A stretch of 64,000 nucleotides of DNA from Candidatus Faeciplasma pullistercoris (GCA_018715525.1 DVLL01000019.1:1-64000), one strand, 5' to 3'; positions 16,948-26,789 are shown, counted from the stretch's first letter. The notes: generated by a model from the letters alone, not told the origin. Program-made: numbers and translations.

Positions 16948-18216
16948 TCACAAAACGCTGTTATATATAGCTTGCGCAGCCGCGTTCGAGGTCGAGAAAG
17001 CTATTTGAAGATTATATCCGCCCGTCACCGCGTCCACATCTATAATTTCACCTGCAAAGTAAAGCCCTTTTACAAGCTTCGATTCCATCGTCACCGGATT
17101 TATCTCCTTGACGCTTATCCCGCCGCTTGTAATTATAGCCTCGTCTATCGGTCTAAGCGATTCCGGCGTAAGCTCAAACCGCTTCAACAGGCGACATAGA
17201 CCTTCTCTCTCCGCTCGTGTAATTTGGTTGCACTGCTTATTTGGCGGGATTTTTGATAATTTTACAACGGTGTCAATAAGCTGAGAAGGCAGAAGCCTTG
17301 TCAGCGAGTTCTCGAATTTCTCCGACGGCGTATCGCCAAAGTCCCGATCTATTCTCCTCTCAAGCTGCTCATGGCTCAGCCCGGGCTTAAGGTCTATGGC
17401 TATAGTATACTTTTTCTTTTCGAGCTTTTCAGTCTGCATGAAGCAGGAGGCTGAAAGCGTAAGTGGTCCCGATATACCGTATGTTAAAAAATTCATCTCG
17501 CCGAGCTCTGAAAAAACAGGCTGCTTTCTGCCCTCCTCGTATAGTGAAAGAGTGACGTTTTTGAGCGCCAAGCCGGATAGATCCGCAACATATTCCTCTG
17601 ACAGCACCACCGGAACTAAAGACGGCTTAAGCTCGGTAACTGTATGCCCTAACCTTTCAGCCATTCTGTAACCGTCTCCTGTTGAGCCTGTTTTGGGATA
17701 GGACATACCGCCGGTGGCGAGAATTACATTTTTTGCGAAGTAACTGCATTTTTCGCACTCCGTCCCAATGACTTTCCCGCCATCGGTCATTATCGATACC
17801 GCCCTGTCCCTGATTATCTTTACATTTTTGTGCTCAAGCAGCTTTTGCATGGCGTCGGCGACGTCGTCCGCTTTGTCGCTTACCGGGAATACCCTTCCCC
17901 CACGCTCTGTTTTAAGCGGTACGCCTCTGTTTTCAAACCACATCATTACATCCTGCGGAGTAAATCGGTTTAGTGAGCTGTACATAAACTTCGAGTTGCG
18001 GTTTATCTTCTTTATTACACCATCAGGCAACGAGTTGTTTGTCAGATTACACCTGCCCTTGCCGGTTATTCTGAGCTTCCTGCCGAGCTTATGATTCGGC
18101 TCTATCAGCATTACCCTGAGCTTTTTTTCAGCCAGAAGGCAGGCTGAAAACATCCCGGCCGCTCCCCCGCCTATGACTACCACATCGGCGTCCTGAACTG
18201 TGTCATACTCCCGCAT
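16948..18216 (-). CDS. HI0933-like FAD-dependent oxidoreductase
   Basis: The 422-residue flavoprotein starts at ATG 18216, six bases from CGGAG, in preference to a longer reading. VVVIGGGAAGMFSA binds FAD at the N terminus; GRKLRITGKGRCNLTN near residue 45 and GGMSYPKTGSTGDGY near 160 are signatures of the HI0933/YtfH family, and the C terminus has GLYFAGEIIDVDAVTGGYNLQ. Members are of uncertain substrate. The start overlaps the RpiR-type regulator's end by 14 bases, indicating translational coupling. It shares the long leftward transcript. Confidence 0.88.
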   Translation of the reverse strand: MREYDTVQDADVVVIGGGAAGMFSACLLAEKKLRVMLIEPNHKLGRKLRITGKGRCNLTNNSLPDGVIKKINRNSKFMYSSLNRFTPQDVMMWFENRGVPLKTERGGRVFPVSDKADDVADAMQKLLEHKNVKIIRDRAVSIMTDGGKVIGTECEKCSYFAKNVILATGGMSYPKTGSTGDGYRMAERLGHTVTELKPSLVPVVLSEEYVADLSGLALKNVTLSLYEEGRKQPVFSELGEMNFLTYGISGPLTLSASCFMQTEKLEKKKYTIAIDLKPGLSHEQLERRIDRDFGDTPSEKFENSLTRLLPSQLIDTVVKLSKIPPNKQCNQITRAEREGLCRLLKRFELTPESLRPIDEAIITSGGISVKEINPVTMESKLVKGLYFAGEIIDVDAVTGGYNLQIAFSTSNAAAQAIYNSVL

Positions 18217-19081
18217 ACGCTTCTCCGTTCTTTTCGTATACGTCGTATTCCTCCCAGATCTGCTCAAGCGCCTTGAAGCTCTTTGACACGGCGTCGTAGT
18301 TTTTGATTGAAACCGCCACTATCAGAGCGTTTATCAGGCTCAAAGGAGCCACAAGCGAGTCTACAAAAGATACCATATCGCTTCTCGCAAGAAGCACCTT
18401 TCCGGCGTGTGAGGCGACCGGAGAATCCATGCTGTCCGTTATCGCCACCGAATCCGCGCCCTTTGAGCATGCGTAGGCAAGCGCGTTTACCGTCTGCTTT
18501 GAGTAGCGCGGGAAGGATATACCTATAATGAGATCACCCTCGCCTATCCTCATGAGCTGCTCGTATAGCTCGCTGCGGCTGCCAGTCTGCACGAGTATCA
18601 CATTCGGAAGCATGAGCTTAAAATAGTAGCTCATGAACGAAGCAAGGGCAGCCGAGCTCCTTATTCCCATGATATAAATGCTCTTAGCTGAGATTATGCT
18701 GTCTACCGCGGCGTTAAACGAGTCCTCGGCGGTTTCCTCTATGGTCTGGCGGATGTGCTCGATATCATTCTGCAAAACCTTCCTGAACACCTCCGCACCC
18801 TTGAGCCTGTCATGGGATACCTCTATTCTCTGCACGGCAGTCAGCTTGTTGCGCGTCGCCTCCTGAAGCACTCTTTGAAGCGAAGGATAACCGTCAAAGC
18901 CAAGCTCGGCAGCGAATCTTACCACGGTAGACTCGCTGACCCCAACGCTTTCTCCAAGCTTAGCAGCGGTCAGAAAGGACGCCCTGTCATAATGCTCGAG
19001 TATAAAATCCGCTATTTTGCGGTGGCTTTTTGACATGCCGTCCCTTTTCTCATCCAAAAACTCAAAAATATCATTCACCAT
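18203..19081 (-). CDS. MurR/RpiR-family transcriptional regulator
   Basis: The 292-residue regulator has an N-terminal HTH_6 domain (about 1-80, with KLGESVGVSESTVVRFAAELGF) and a C-terminal SIS domain (about 120-260, with YIMGIRSSAALASFM and VGISFPRYSKQTV) that normally binds a phosphosugar. Such proteins control amino-sugar or other sugar catabolism. No sugar operon is adjacent; its downstream neighbours are a flavoprotein and housekeeping fusions, so its regulon is likely elsewhere. Confidence 0.88.
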   Translation of the reverse strand: MVNDIFEFLDEKRDGMSKSHRKIADFILEHYDRASFLTAAKLGESVGVSESTVVRFAAELGFDGYPSLQRVLQEATRNKLTAVQRIEVSHDRLKGAEVFRKVLQNDIEHIRQTIEETAEDSFNAAVDSIISAKSIYIMGIRSSAALASFMSYYFKLMLPNVILVQTGSRSELYEQLMRIGEGDLIIGISFPRYSKQTVNALAYACSKGADSVAITDSMDSPVASHAGKVLLARSDMVSFVDSLVAPLSLINALIVAVSIKNYDAVSKSFKALEQIWEEYDVYEKNGEAYAGV

Positions 19082-19132
19082 TTTTAATCACTTCACACAT
19101 CCAACTTTTTTGCAGCCTCGCCGCAGCCTTTT

Positions 19133-19348
19133 TCAGTTTCCGAAAAGCCTGCGGAGCTTTTTCGAAACGGTCTGCCGCCTTTTGAGAGTTTCAGCCTCGT
19201 CGATTGTGTACACTCCGTCCGAAAAATCTATTACGCTGCCCTCTTTGGCTCCGTCCGGAAGAAGCCTTACATCCACATTCACATGCGAAAGGTCCTCCTT
19301 CTCACAGACGGCGAAGCCTCCCTCAAGCCTGTCGATAATAAGCTTCAA
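19133..19348 (-). CDS. DUF3006 protein
   Basis: The 71-residue protein matches DUF3006: IIDRLEGGFAVCE at the start, a strand-rich core ending in GSVIDFSDGVYTID, and a basic tail. Its function is unknown. DUF3006 genes regularly accompany ComEC-like metallo-beta-lactamase genes, as here, with a three-base gap. Confidence 0.8.
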   Translation of the reverse strand: MKLIIDRLEGGFAVCEKEDLSHVNVDVRLLPDGAKEGSVIDFSDGVYTIDEAETLKRRQTVSKKLRRLFGN

Positions 19349-19351
19349 GGC

Positions 19352-20293
19352 TCATCCCTGCCCTTCCGCCGACACCGAAAGTCCGTCAGCGCTGCAGGTA
19401 AACACCACGCTCCCGTCGTTGTCGGTTCGGTAAATTTTGTCGGTATATGAGCGGAGCCTTGTGACAGTATCCGGATTTGGGTGGTTATAGCTCGAGTCGC
19501 CGCACTCTATCACGCAGTACTCGGGGCTTACGGCGTCAAGGAAATCATAGCAGGACGAGGTGCTGCTGCCGTGGTGCGGGACCTTAAGGACATCCGCGTC
19601 CAGCTCATATCCGGCCTCTATAAGGTCTTGTTCGACCGACTTTTCTATGTCTCCCGTGAACAAAAAGCTTTTTCCTGCAAACTCAAACAAAACCACCGTT
19701 GAGTAGTTGTTGTAGTTGTCGCCTGAGTAATCAGGCTGAATTATGGTTATTTCACCGCTTCCAAACTCGAAGCTTGCGTCGCTCGACGCCGTAAGGGTAC
19801 AGCCCTTTTCATCAACGGCGTCCAAAAAGCGCTCATATGTCTTGGTTGTCGGGGTATACTCCTCCGGAATTTCCGGCGTTATCACCACGCCGACCTCTAT
19901 GTCAGAGCCAAGCACTCCGGAAAGTCCTCCTATATGATCTGAGTGAGGGTGGGTGGCTACAATATAATCAAGCTCGGTAACGCCCAAGGACTCCAGATAG
20001 CTGACGACCGCCGCGCCGTATTCCGCCTCTCCCGCGTCTATGAGCATTGTGCTCCCATCGTCCGAGATTATAAGCTCGCTGTCTCCCTGACCGACGTTTA
20101 TATAGTGAACCTGCGCGCTGCCGTCAGGCATAACAGTCTCACCGGGCTGTTTGCCGCCTGAAAAATCAAAGTCGTAAAAATACACCAAAACGCAGGCGAG
20201 AATACATACCAATACGGTTACCAGCGCGCCCGACTTTTTGGATTTTCTACCGCTTTTTCTGAACCTTATTGCGGAGCGATTTTGTCCTGCCAT
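19352..20293 (-). CDS. ComEC/Rec2-like MBL-fold hydrolase, membrane-anchored
   Basis: The 313-residue protein has a basic N terminus, one TM helix (about 24-42) and then a metallo-beta-lactamase domain with VGQGDSELI, TMLIDAGE, THPHSDHIGG (zinc ligands), FLFTGDIE and KVPHHGSSTS. This is the hydrolase domain found at the C terminus of ComEC, here free-standing and facing outside. Related extracellular proteins may degrade DNA or act on nucleotides. The start overlaps the end of ygiQ by 47 bases. Confidence 0.87.
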   Translation of the reverse strand: MAGQNRSAIRFRKSGRKSKKSGALVTVLVCILACVLVYFYDFDFSGGKQPGETVMPDGSAQVHYINVGQGDSELIISDDGSTMLIDAGEAEYGAAVVSYLESLGVTELDYIVATHPHSDHIGGLSGVLGSDIEVGVVITPEIPEEYTPTTKTYERFLDAVDEKGCTLTASSDASFEFGSGEITIIQPDYSGDNYNNYSTVVLFEFAGKSFLFTGDIEKSVEQDLIEAGYELDADVLKVPHHGSSTSSCYDFLDAVSPEYCVIECGDSSYNHPNPDTVTRLRSYTDKIYRTDNDGSVVFTCSADGLSVSAEGQG

Positions 20294-22172
20294 TTCTTTG
20301 TGTCACCTTTCCGCCTGAACGGCTGAGTCCGCCGGACTTTGAAGCGGCGCTCTTTAACTGCTGCTGTTTTTTCTGATATTCGAGATCCGGTTTTACAAGG
20401 CAATCCTTTCCGTGACCGATAAGATCCGTCCTGCCCGCCTTTTCGAGCGCCTCTATAACCCTGCGCTGATTTTTCGGCATGAAGTACTGCAACAGAGCTC
20501 TTTGCATCGCTTTATCGTGCGGATCTCTGGCAACATACACCGGCTCGAGCGTGTATGGGTCAAGCCCGGTGTAGAACATGCAGGTGGAAATTGTTCCGGG
20601 CGTAGGGTAAAAGTCCTGAACCTGCTCGGGGTGGATGTTGTTTTCCTTTAGGAACACCGCAAGCTCTACAGCCTCCTTGAGCGTGCTTCCCGGGTGGGAG
20701 GACATCAGGTACGGGACAAGATACTGCTCCTTGCCGATCTTTTTATTTATCTCATAGAACTTTTTCTGGAATTTCTTATACGCCTCTATGTGAGGCTTGC
20801 CCATTTTGTCAAGAACCTGAGCCGAACAATGCTCTGGAGCTACCTTGAGCTGCCCGCTTACATGATACTTTATCAGCTCGGTCATAAACTCGTCGTCCTT
20901 ATCCTCGATAAGGTAGTCGTACCGTATTCCGGAGCGAATGAAAACCTTTTTGACTCCCTCTACCGCCCTGAGCTTTCTCAGTATGTCGAGGTACTCGCTG
21001 TGGTCTACCTTGAGGTTGGGACATGGCTTGGGAGCAAGGCACTTTCTGCCCTTGCACAGCCCATGCTCGAGCTGCTTATCGCAGGACGGGTTCCTGAAGT
21101 TTGCCGTAGGGCCTCCGACGTCGTGGATATATCCCTTGAAGCCGGGAAGCTTGGTCAAAAGCTTCGCCTCACGAAGAATCGACCCCTCGCTGCGAACCGA
21201 TATCTTTCTTCCCTGATGCAGGGCTATCGAGCAGAAGTTGCAGAAGCCGAAGCAGCCGCGGTTGTGTGTAATGGAAAACTGTACCTCCTGAATGGAAGGC
21301 ACTCCGCCCTCCGCCTCGTACATCGGATGATATGTTCTCATATAAGGCAGCGAGTACACCTCGTCAAGCTCTTCTGTTGTCAGGGCGTACGGCGGCGGGT
21401 TCTGTACAAGCATCATGTTCCCGTGACGCTGCAATACTATCCTGCCGTATACCTCGTCCTGCTGGTCGTACTGGATCCTGCAAGCCCTTGCGTACATCTC
21501 CTTGTTTGAGCTTACCATCTCATAGGATGGACACTCCACTCCTCCCAATGGCGTCTCGACCGTCGGACAGAGATAGCAGGTTCCCCTGACATCTGTTATC
21601 GAGTGGATATCCTCGCCTGAATTTAGCCTTTTCGCCAGCTCGACTATGCAATTCTCGCCCATGCCGAACATGAGCAAATCAGCGCCTGAGTCAACCAAAA
21701 TCGAGGGTCTTACCTTGTCGTCCCAGTAATCATAGTGCGCAAAACGGCGCAAGGACGCCTCAAGCCCTCCTATCAGCACGGGAACGTCAGGGTAAATCCT
21801 CTTGAGAGCCTGAGAATAGACTATTACCGCTCTGTCGGGGCGCTTTCCGGCTTTATTTCCCGGGGAATATGCGTCAAAGCTTCTTCGCTTCTTAGCTACG
21901 CTGTAGTGCGCGACCATTGAATCTATGTTTCCAGCAGACACCAAAAAGCCGAGCCTCGGCTTGCCGAGCCTCATAAAATCCGCATCGCTATGCCAGTTTG
22001 GCTGAGCGATTATTCCGATGGTGAAGCCGTTGTGCTCTAAGACCCTTGATATTATCGCCGCGCCGAAGCTTGGGTGATCGACATAAGCGTCACCCAGAAT
22101 ATACACAAAATCAAACTGCTCTATGCCGAGCCTGAGCATCTCCGCCCCTGAAACAGGTATAAATCCGCTCAT
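20247..22172 (-). CDS. YgiQ-family radical SAM protein
   Basis: The 641-residue protein matches YgiQ/UPF0313. The N-terminal 280 residues are cobalamin-binding-like; the radical SAM cluster motif CFGFCNFC (CX3CX2C) lies near residue 313 in RGCFGFCNFCSIALHQGR. The middle has a Cys-rich segment (CDKQLEHGLCKGRKC). The tail is basic. Function is unknown, with a tRNA or protein modification role suggested for the family. Its ATG overlaps the ftsK TAA by one base (TAATG). Confidence 0.92.
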   Translation of the reverse strand: MSGFIPVSGAEMLRLGIEQFDFVYILGDAYVDHPSFGAAIISRVLEHNGFTIGIIAQPNWHSDADFMRLGKPRLGFLVSAGNIDSMVAHYSVAKKRRSFDAYSPGNKAGKRPDRAVIVYSQALKRIYPDVPVLIGGLEASLRRFAHYDYWDDKVRPSILVDSGADLLMFGMGENCIVELAKRLNSGEDIHSITDVRGTCYLCPTVETPLGGVECPSYEMVSSNKEMYARACRIQYDQQDEVYGRIVLQRHGNMMLVQNPPPYALTTEELDEVYSLPYMRTYHPMYEAEGGVPSIQEVQFSITHNRGCFGFCNFCSIALHQGRKISVRSEGSILREAKLLTKLPGFKGYIHDVGGPTANFRNPSCDKQLEHGLCKGRKCLAPKPCPNLKVDHSEYLDILRKLRAVEGVKKVFIRSGIRYDYLIEDKDDEFMTELIKYHVSGQLKVAPEHCSAQVLDKMGKPHIEAYKKFQKKFYEINKKIGKEQYLVPYLMSSHPGSTLKEAVELAVFLKENNIHPEQVQDFYPTPGTISTCMFYTGLDPYTLEPVYVARDPHDKAMQRALLQYFMPKNQRRVIEALEKAGRTDLIGHGKDCLVKPDLEYQKKQQQLKSAASKSGGLSRSGGKVTQRNGRTKSLRNKVQKKR

Positions 22173-24757
22173 TATTCCTCCAATCCGTCTTTGCCGGAGC
22201 TTCCCATATACGCCCGCCTCTCAAGAAGCTGTGCCTTGGTCATTTTAACCTCTCTGGGCTTTGCGCCGTCGGCGGGACCTACTATTCCCATCTCCTCAAG
22301 CTCGTCCATGATCCTTGCCGCTCTTGCGTAACCGAGCTTGAGTCTTCTCTGCAAATATGACGTCGAGGCCTGTCCTGCCTCCACCACCGCCTCAATGGCG
22401 CGCTCCGTCATGTTGTCAGAGGATGATTCCTGGCTCTGCTCAGCCTGCTTTTCTCCCTTAGGGACAGGAATGTGCTTTTCTATTTCGGTAGCTACCTCTT
22501 CGTCATACTGCGACGAGGTCTGCGCCTTGAGATAGTCCACAACGCGCTTTATCTCCTCTGTAGCGACATAGCTTCCCTGAACTCTTATCGGCTTGCCAAG
22601 ACCTACCGGCTTATACAAAAGGTCGCCGTTTCCAAGTAGCTTGTCGGCTCCGCCTTCATCGAGTATTACCCTCGAATCAACCTGATTTGATACCTTAAGA
22701 GCGACACGGCTTGGTATATTGGCCTTGATAAGACCTGTTACTATGTCAACTCTGGGGCTCTGTGTCGCTATGACAAGGTGCATTCCGGCAGCTCTTGCCA
22801 GCTGAGCGAGCCTGCATATAGAGTCCTCTACCTCTTTCGGAGCCGCCATCATCAGATCGGCAAGCTCGTCCACTATTATGAGGATCTGCGGCAGGGGCGT
22901 CAAAACATCGCTCTTTGCGGCAGCCTTGTTGTAGTCCTTAAGATCCCTTACGCCGTTGTCCGCAAACAGCTTGTACCTCTTGAGCATCTCGGTCACAGCC
23001 CAGCCGAGGGCTCCCGCCGCCTTCTTGGCTTCCGTGACGACAGGTATCAGAAGATGAGGTATACCGTTATACACAGGGAACTCTACCTGCTTCGGGTCGA
23101 TGAGTATGAGCTTCACCTCGTCGGGAGAGGCGTTATACAAAACGCTCATAATAATAGAGTTTGTGAACACCGACTTACCTGAGCCGGTAGTACCCGCTAT
23201 CAGGATATGCGGCATCTTTGAGATGTCGCCTATGATTATCTTGCCCTCCACGTCTTTTCCTACCGGGAAGCAGAGCTTTCCGCCGGCGCTTCTGAACTCG
23301 TTCGAGTCTATAACCTCGCGTATGCAGACCGTCTCCCTCAGCTTGTTCGCAAGCTCTATTCCGACAGCCGCCTTTCCGGGAATAGGCGCTTCTATTCTCA
23401 CTCCGTTCGCGGCAAGGTTCAGCGCGATATCGTCCACCAAGCTTGTAATCTTACTTACCTTTACACCGGCGGCAGGCTGAAGCTCGTATCTTGTGACCGA
23501 GGGACCGCGGTGGATGCCTACTATTCTTGTAGCGACTCCGAAGCTGCGCAGAGTCTCTACCAGAGTCTCTGAATTTCTATCCGTCTCATTTCTTGTGTCG
23601 TCGTCGGAGACCATCTGCTGAGGCGGGTTCAAAAGCTCTATAGGCGGAGGGACAAAATCGGACGGAGATGCCTCATCCATCTCTATCAGCGTTGTCTGGC
23701 CGTCCTTCCCTACATATATCGGGTTTACCGTTTCGCTGCCGCTTATTAAATTATCGTCTGCCGAGACGTCAGCGTTTGAAGCAGGAGCAAAGTACGGCTC
23801 TGCGACGCCATCCGGCTTATCTTGTGCAGCCTTTACAGCCTCTTCCGCACCTTTATCTTCCTGCGCCTCATAAGACAGCGCTTGCTCGGACGACTGCTCG
23901 TCCGCTATGAAATCGGCAGGAGTCATCCTGCCCTTGCGCTTTTTCTTTTCCGGTTTGCCCAAGACTTCTGATGCGGCATTGTCTGCCGGATGCTCAGGCA
24001 TATCTGGCTGATCGGTTATGTACTTGGCAACGTCCACCCACTTTTTGGGCTTTGCCTCCTCCTTGGCAGCAATGGCGGCAGCTTTCTTGGCTTCCTCTTC
24101 TTTTGCTATCTGTCTGGCAGCTTTTTCCTCGTCGTTGCTTTCAACAGACTCCTTAAGCTTTCCCGCAAGCCTTGCAATCCCCTTCCACAGGTCGACAAAA
24201 GTAATATTTGTGAGCAGCATGACAAAGAGTACTATCAGCAAAATTATGACTATAAGCGCTCCGACATCTCCTAAAAGCGCGCTGAGGGCGCCTCCCAGGA
24301 AAATACTGAGCGCTCCTCCGCCCTGACGAAGCTCCGCGCCGTTTTTGTACAGCGTTGTTATAGCGCTGCCGAGGCCTTCGCCGGCAAACGCCTCCGAGCC
24401 GGTGCTGAAGCCGTGAATAATCTCAAAAAGCGGGCTGACCAGCAGAATCAGCGCCGCGCCCTGTATTACCTTCACTACTACCGCGCTCTTCGACTTATCC
24501 ATAGCAAGCATCACGGCTACATATATCACGACAGGGGCAAGTAAAATCGCAGATACACCGAACAGTCCCCACAGTATATCCTGCATACCGCTCCAAAGCG
24601 CCTCTCCCCTGAGCCATGTCAGGAATATCAAAAACACTCCGACGATGAATATAACGGTAGACCATGCGCGGTTATGCTGTATTCTTTTTGCCTCGGTTAA
24701 AGCATTTTTCTTTTTTGTCTGCGTTCCGGTTCTTTTAGTTGAAGACTTTTGCGGCAT
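22172..24757 (-). CDS. ftsK: DNA translocase FtsK/SpoIIIE
   Basis: The 861-residue membrane ATPase pumps chromosomal DNA through the septum. It has four TM helices within about residues 30-180, a charged Ala/Glu/Lys linker (about 195-375), the RecA-like motor with Walker A AGTTGSGKS and Walker B ILIIVDELADLM, and a C-terminal winged-helix gamma domain (from about 790) with TSYLQRRLKLGYARAARIMD for polar sequence recognition. It could serve as SpoIIIE in a spore former; sporulation cannot be judged from this window. Neighbours TepA and YlzJ are typical of ftsK loci in Bacillota. Confidence 0.95.
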   Translation of the reverse strand: MPQKSSTKRTGTQTKKKNALTEAKRIQHNRAWSTVIFIVGVFLIFLTWLRGEALWSGMQDILWGLFGVSAILLAPVVIYVAVMLAMDKSKSAVVVKVIQGAALILLVSPLFEIIHGFSTGSEAFAGEGLGSAITTLYKNGAELRQGGGALSIFLGGALSALLGDVGALIVIILLIVLFVMLLTNITFVDLWKGIARLAGKLKESVESNDEEKAARQIAKEEEAKKAAAIAAKEEAKPKKWVDVAKYITDQPDMPEHPADNAASEVLGKPEKKKRKGRMTPADFIADEQSSEQALSYEAQEDKGAEEAVKAAQDKPDGVAEPYFAPASNADVSADDNLISGSETVNPIYVGKDGQTTLIEMDEASPSDFVPPPIELLNPPQQMVSDDDTRNETDRNSETLVETLRSFGVATRIVGIHRGPSVTRYELQPAAGVKVSKITSLVDDIALNLAANGVRIEAPIPGKAAVGIELANKLRETVCIREVIDSNEFRSAGGKLCFPVGKDVEGKIIIGDISKMPHILIAGTTGSGKSVFTNSIIMSVLYNASPDEVKLILIDPKQVEFPVYNGIPHLLIPVVTEAKKAAGALGWAVTEMLKRYKLFADNGVRDLKDYNKAAAKSDVLTPLPQILIIVDELADLMMAAPKEVEDSICRLAQLARAAGMHLVIATQSPRVDIVTGLIKANIPSRVALKVSNQVDSRVILDEGGADKLLGNGDLLYKPVGLGKPIRVQGSYVATEEIKRVVDYLKAQTSSQYDEEVATEIEKHIPVPKGEKQAEQSQESSSDNMTERAIEAVVEAGQASTSYLQRRLKLGYARAARIMDELEEMGIVGPADGAKPREVKMTKAQLLERRAYMGSSGKDGLEE

Positions 24758-24777
24758 TTATACCCTTCCTTCGCTTG

Positions 24778-25641
24778 TTATCCTATGACGATCGGATGAC
24801 CGATGATAGCCTCTATTATCGCTATTACAATCACAACCGCTCCGAGCGCGCCTGTATATATCCAGAATATCTTGAACTTGTCGCTCTTGATAAGCATCTG
24901 AACAAGCTTGATTGAAAGCACTCCTACTATCGCGGCGACAACAAAACCGATTATGCAGGGCAGCACACCGGCGGATGACTCTTGCCCTATGCCGTCCTTT
25001 ATCTCAAGAGCAGCTCCGCCGAGTATCGCGGGTATTCCGAGAATAAAGGAATAGCTTACCGCAGCCTCACGGGTAAGACCGCGGAAAAGTCCCGCGCTGA
25101 TGGTAGAGCCTGAGCGGGATACCCCGGGAAGCAGCGCAACGCCCTGGAAGAAGCCGATGACTACCGAGTCGCGGTAACTCGCGTCAATTCCACGCTTTTT
25201 GCCTGCCGGAGTCCTATCCGCCATGAACAAAATAGCGGCGGTGTACAAAAAGCAGATTCCCTCGATAAATATGCTCTCATCCTCGGCAAAGCCCTCGAAC
25301 ATTTCCTTAAAAATCATAAACGGAACGAGAATGAGGGTTGAAACTATGTACATGAAAACCAGCCTGCGCTGTGGTGAAGCGTTCTTTACGGAAAATTTTC
25401 GGGTGAATATATCTTTTATCATGCTGATAAATTCCATTATAAGCTCGTAAATCTGCTGCCTGAATACTACAAACACCGCTACAAGCGTTCCTAAATGGAG
25501 AATCGCCGAGAACATCAGCGCACCCTCTCCGCTGTTGCCGGTAAAGTGCTGATAAAGTGAAAGGTGACCTGAGGACGATATCGGCAAAAACTCTGTAACG
25601 CCCTGAATTATCGCCTGAAAGATTGCAGAAATGATTGACAT
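24778..25641 (-). CDS. uppP: Undecaprenyl-diphosphatase
   Basis: The 287-residue integral membrane enzyme recycles the lipid carrier for peptidoglycan and other polymers. Family motifs QGVTEFLPISSSGHL (near residue 13) and LLPGVSRSGSTISAG (near residue 170) contain the catalytic Glu, His and Arg. Multiple hydrophobic helices and length fit BacA/UppP. It lies 20 bases upstream of ftsK in the same operon. The RNA between it and ylzJ (25642-25716) shows no hairpin I can support. Confidence 0.95.
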   Translation of the reverse strand: MSIISAIFQAIIQGVTEFLPISSSGHLSLYQHFTGNSGEGALMFSAILHLGTLVAVFVVFRQQIYELIMEFISMIKDIFTRKFSVKNASPQRRLVFMYIVSTLILVPFMIFKEMFEGFAEDESIFIEGICFLYTAAILFMADRTPAGKKRGIDASYRDSVVIGFFQGVALLPGVSRSGSTISAGLFRGLTREAAVSYSFILGIPAILGGAALEIKDGIGQESSAGVLPCIIGFVVAAIVGVLSIKLVQMLIKSDKFKIFWIYTGALGAVVIVIAIIEAIIGHPIVIG

Positions 25642-25716
25642 GTTATCTTCCCTTCCTGTTCATTTGCATAGTATTGACTTCTCTGAACGAAAAATGTCGG
25701 CTGGCACCCTGTTTGG

Positions 25717-25935
25717 CTAAAGCCTGCTGCCCGGAAAGTACCTTTTGTCAAGGTACATCTCAGGATCGGTAGAGAACAGGCTTTTTACAACTTTATTTTT
25801 CCCGCAGACAAAATATTCTACCATGCCGCGGCATTTGCCGTTTGTGCCCGAGGCTATGCTTCTGAATCTGTTCGCCTGAGGTATCTCTCCCTCTCGGGTG
25901 AAAATATCATACTCGCTTATTATTGTGTAGAGCAT
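25717..25935 (-). CDS. YlzJ-like protein
   Basis: The 72-residue protein starts [12 protein letters not shown], characteristic of the YlzJ-like family, and has the [13 protein letters not shown] region. The function is unknown. As in Bacillus, it sits directly after the TepA gene (16-base overlap) and before cell-envelope genes, so this conserved micro-synteny supports the call. Confidence 0.82.
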   Translation of the reverse strand: MLYTIISEYDIFTREGEIPQANRFRSIASGTNGKCRGMVEYFVCGKNKVVKSLFSTDPEMYLDKRYFPGSRL

Positions 25936-26615
25936 TTCCCGTCCTCCTCTATCATTCGGTAAAGGCAGGCTATCGCATCGCTCAAGCCACCTACCGAGTC
26001 TATTATGCCCTCCTCGACAGCGTCCTCCCCGGTCAGAACGCTTCCTACGTCCATCACAAGCTCGCCGGTACGGAGCATAAGCTCCTTGAAACGCTCAGCG
26101 GATATTTGAGAGTTGTCTGAAACAAACCGCACTATCCTCTCCTGCATCTTCTCAAAATAGGAAAGCGTCTGCGGCACTCCGAGGACAAGCCCGGTGAGCC
26201 TGACAGGATGAATGGTCATCGTCGCGGATTTTACTATAAAGGAATGCTTTGCGCTTACGGCGAGCGGAACGCCTATAGAATGCCCTCCGCCGACTACTAT
26301 CGACACGGTGGGGGTCTTCATAGACGATATGAGCTCGGCTATGGCAAGCCCGGCTTCAACATCCCCGCCGACCGTGTTTATGATGATGATAAGACCCTCG
26401 ATGGTCTTGTCCTGCTCTATCGCCACCAGAGCCGGCATGATATGCTCGTACTTTGTGGTCTTATTCTGCGGCGGCAGGATATAATGACCCTCGATTTGCC
26501 CTATTACGCTCAGGCAGTGGATCAAATGCTTCGAATTTGATACGGCGATATCCCGATACTGCTCGGAAAGCTCCGCCTGCTCTGCGGTGACCTCGTTATT
26601 TTGCTCAGCCGTCAT
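25920..26615 (-). CDS. tepA: ClpP-like serine protease (TepA family)
   Basis: The 231-residue protein is a ClpP/crotonase-fold protease. Residues about 55-215 hold [21 protein letters not shown]-type sequence, the nucleophile Ser in [12 protein letters not shown], and a His in [11 protein letters not shown], followed by the [18 protein letters not shown] tail. It lacks a signal peptide. TepA (YmfB) was linked to protein export and spore proteolysis in Bacillus. It is the first gene behind a consensus promoter and a 170-base structured leader. ATG 26615 has AGGGGG somewhat far upstream, so its initiation may depend on the leader. Confidence 0.85.
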   Translation of the reverse strand: MTAEQNNEVTAEQAELSEQYRDIAVSNSKHLIHCLSVIGQIEGHYILPPQNKTTKYEHIMPALVAIEQDKTIEGLIIIINTVGGDVEAGLAIAELISSMKTPTVSIVVGGGHSIGVPLAVSAKHSFIVKSATMTIHPVRLTGLVLGVPQTLSYFEKMQERIVRFVSDNSQISAERFKELMLRTGELVMDVGSVLTGEDAVEEGIIDSVGGLSDAIACLYRMIEEDGKCSTQ

Positions 26616-26783
26616 GCGACTTTCAGCCCCCTATGACTTATTTGACAATATTTCATGGGGTACTATGTCCCGCTTGCGGCTCTTTTATTCACAGCCGGCA
26701 TGTCCGGCACATTTTGAATACCGCACTTTTTGCGCCAACGAGATATTGTGGCGCAAGCCAAAGCGCATACGCTTACATACACA
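26616..26783 (-). other. Structured untranslated leader of the tepA-ftsK operon
   Basis: This stretch between promoter and tepA contains several hairpins on the transcript: AAGCG/CGCTT (26761-26774), a perfect TTGCGCCA/TGGCGCAA stem (about 26729-26756) and GCCGG/CCGGC (about 26693-26707). A 14-codon reading frame ([14 protein letters not shown]) ends in a TGA that overlaps the tepA ATG, but it lacks a clear ribosome site. No terminator tract follows the stems. Nothing matches a riboswitch class I recognise. Confidence 0.4.
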
Positions 26784-26789
26784 TTTTAT

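Noticed and set aside
20694-21509. A 271-codon plus-strand frame opposite ygiQ
   Set aside because: Shadow of a conserved radical SAM gene with its CX3CX2C motif on the minus strand.
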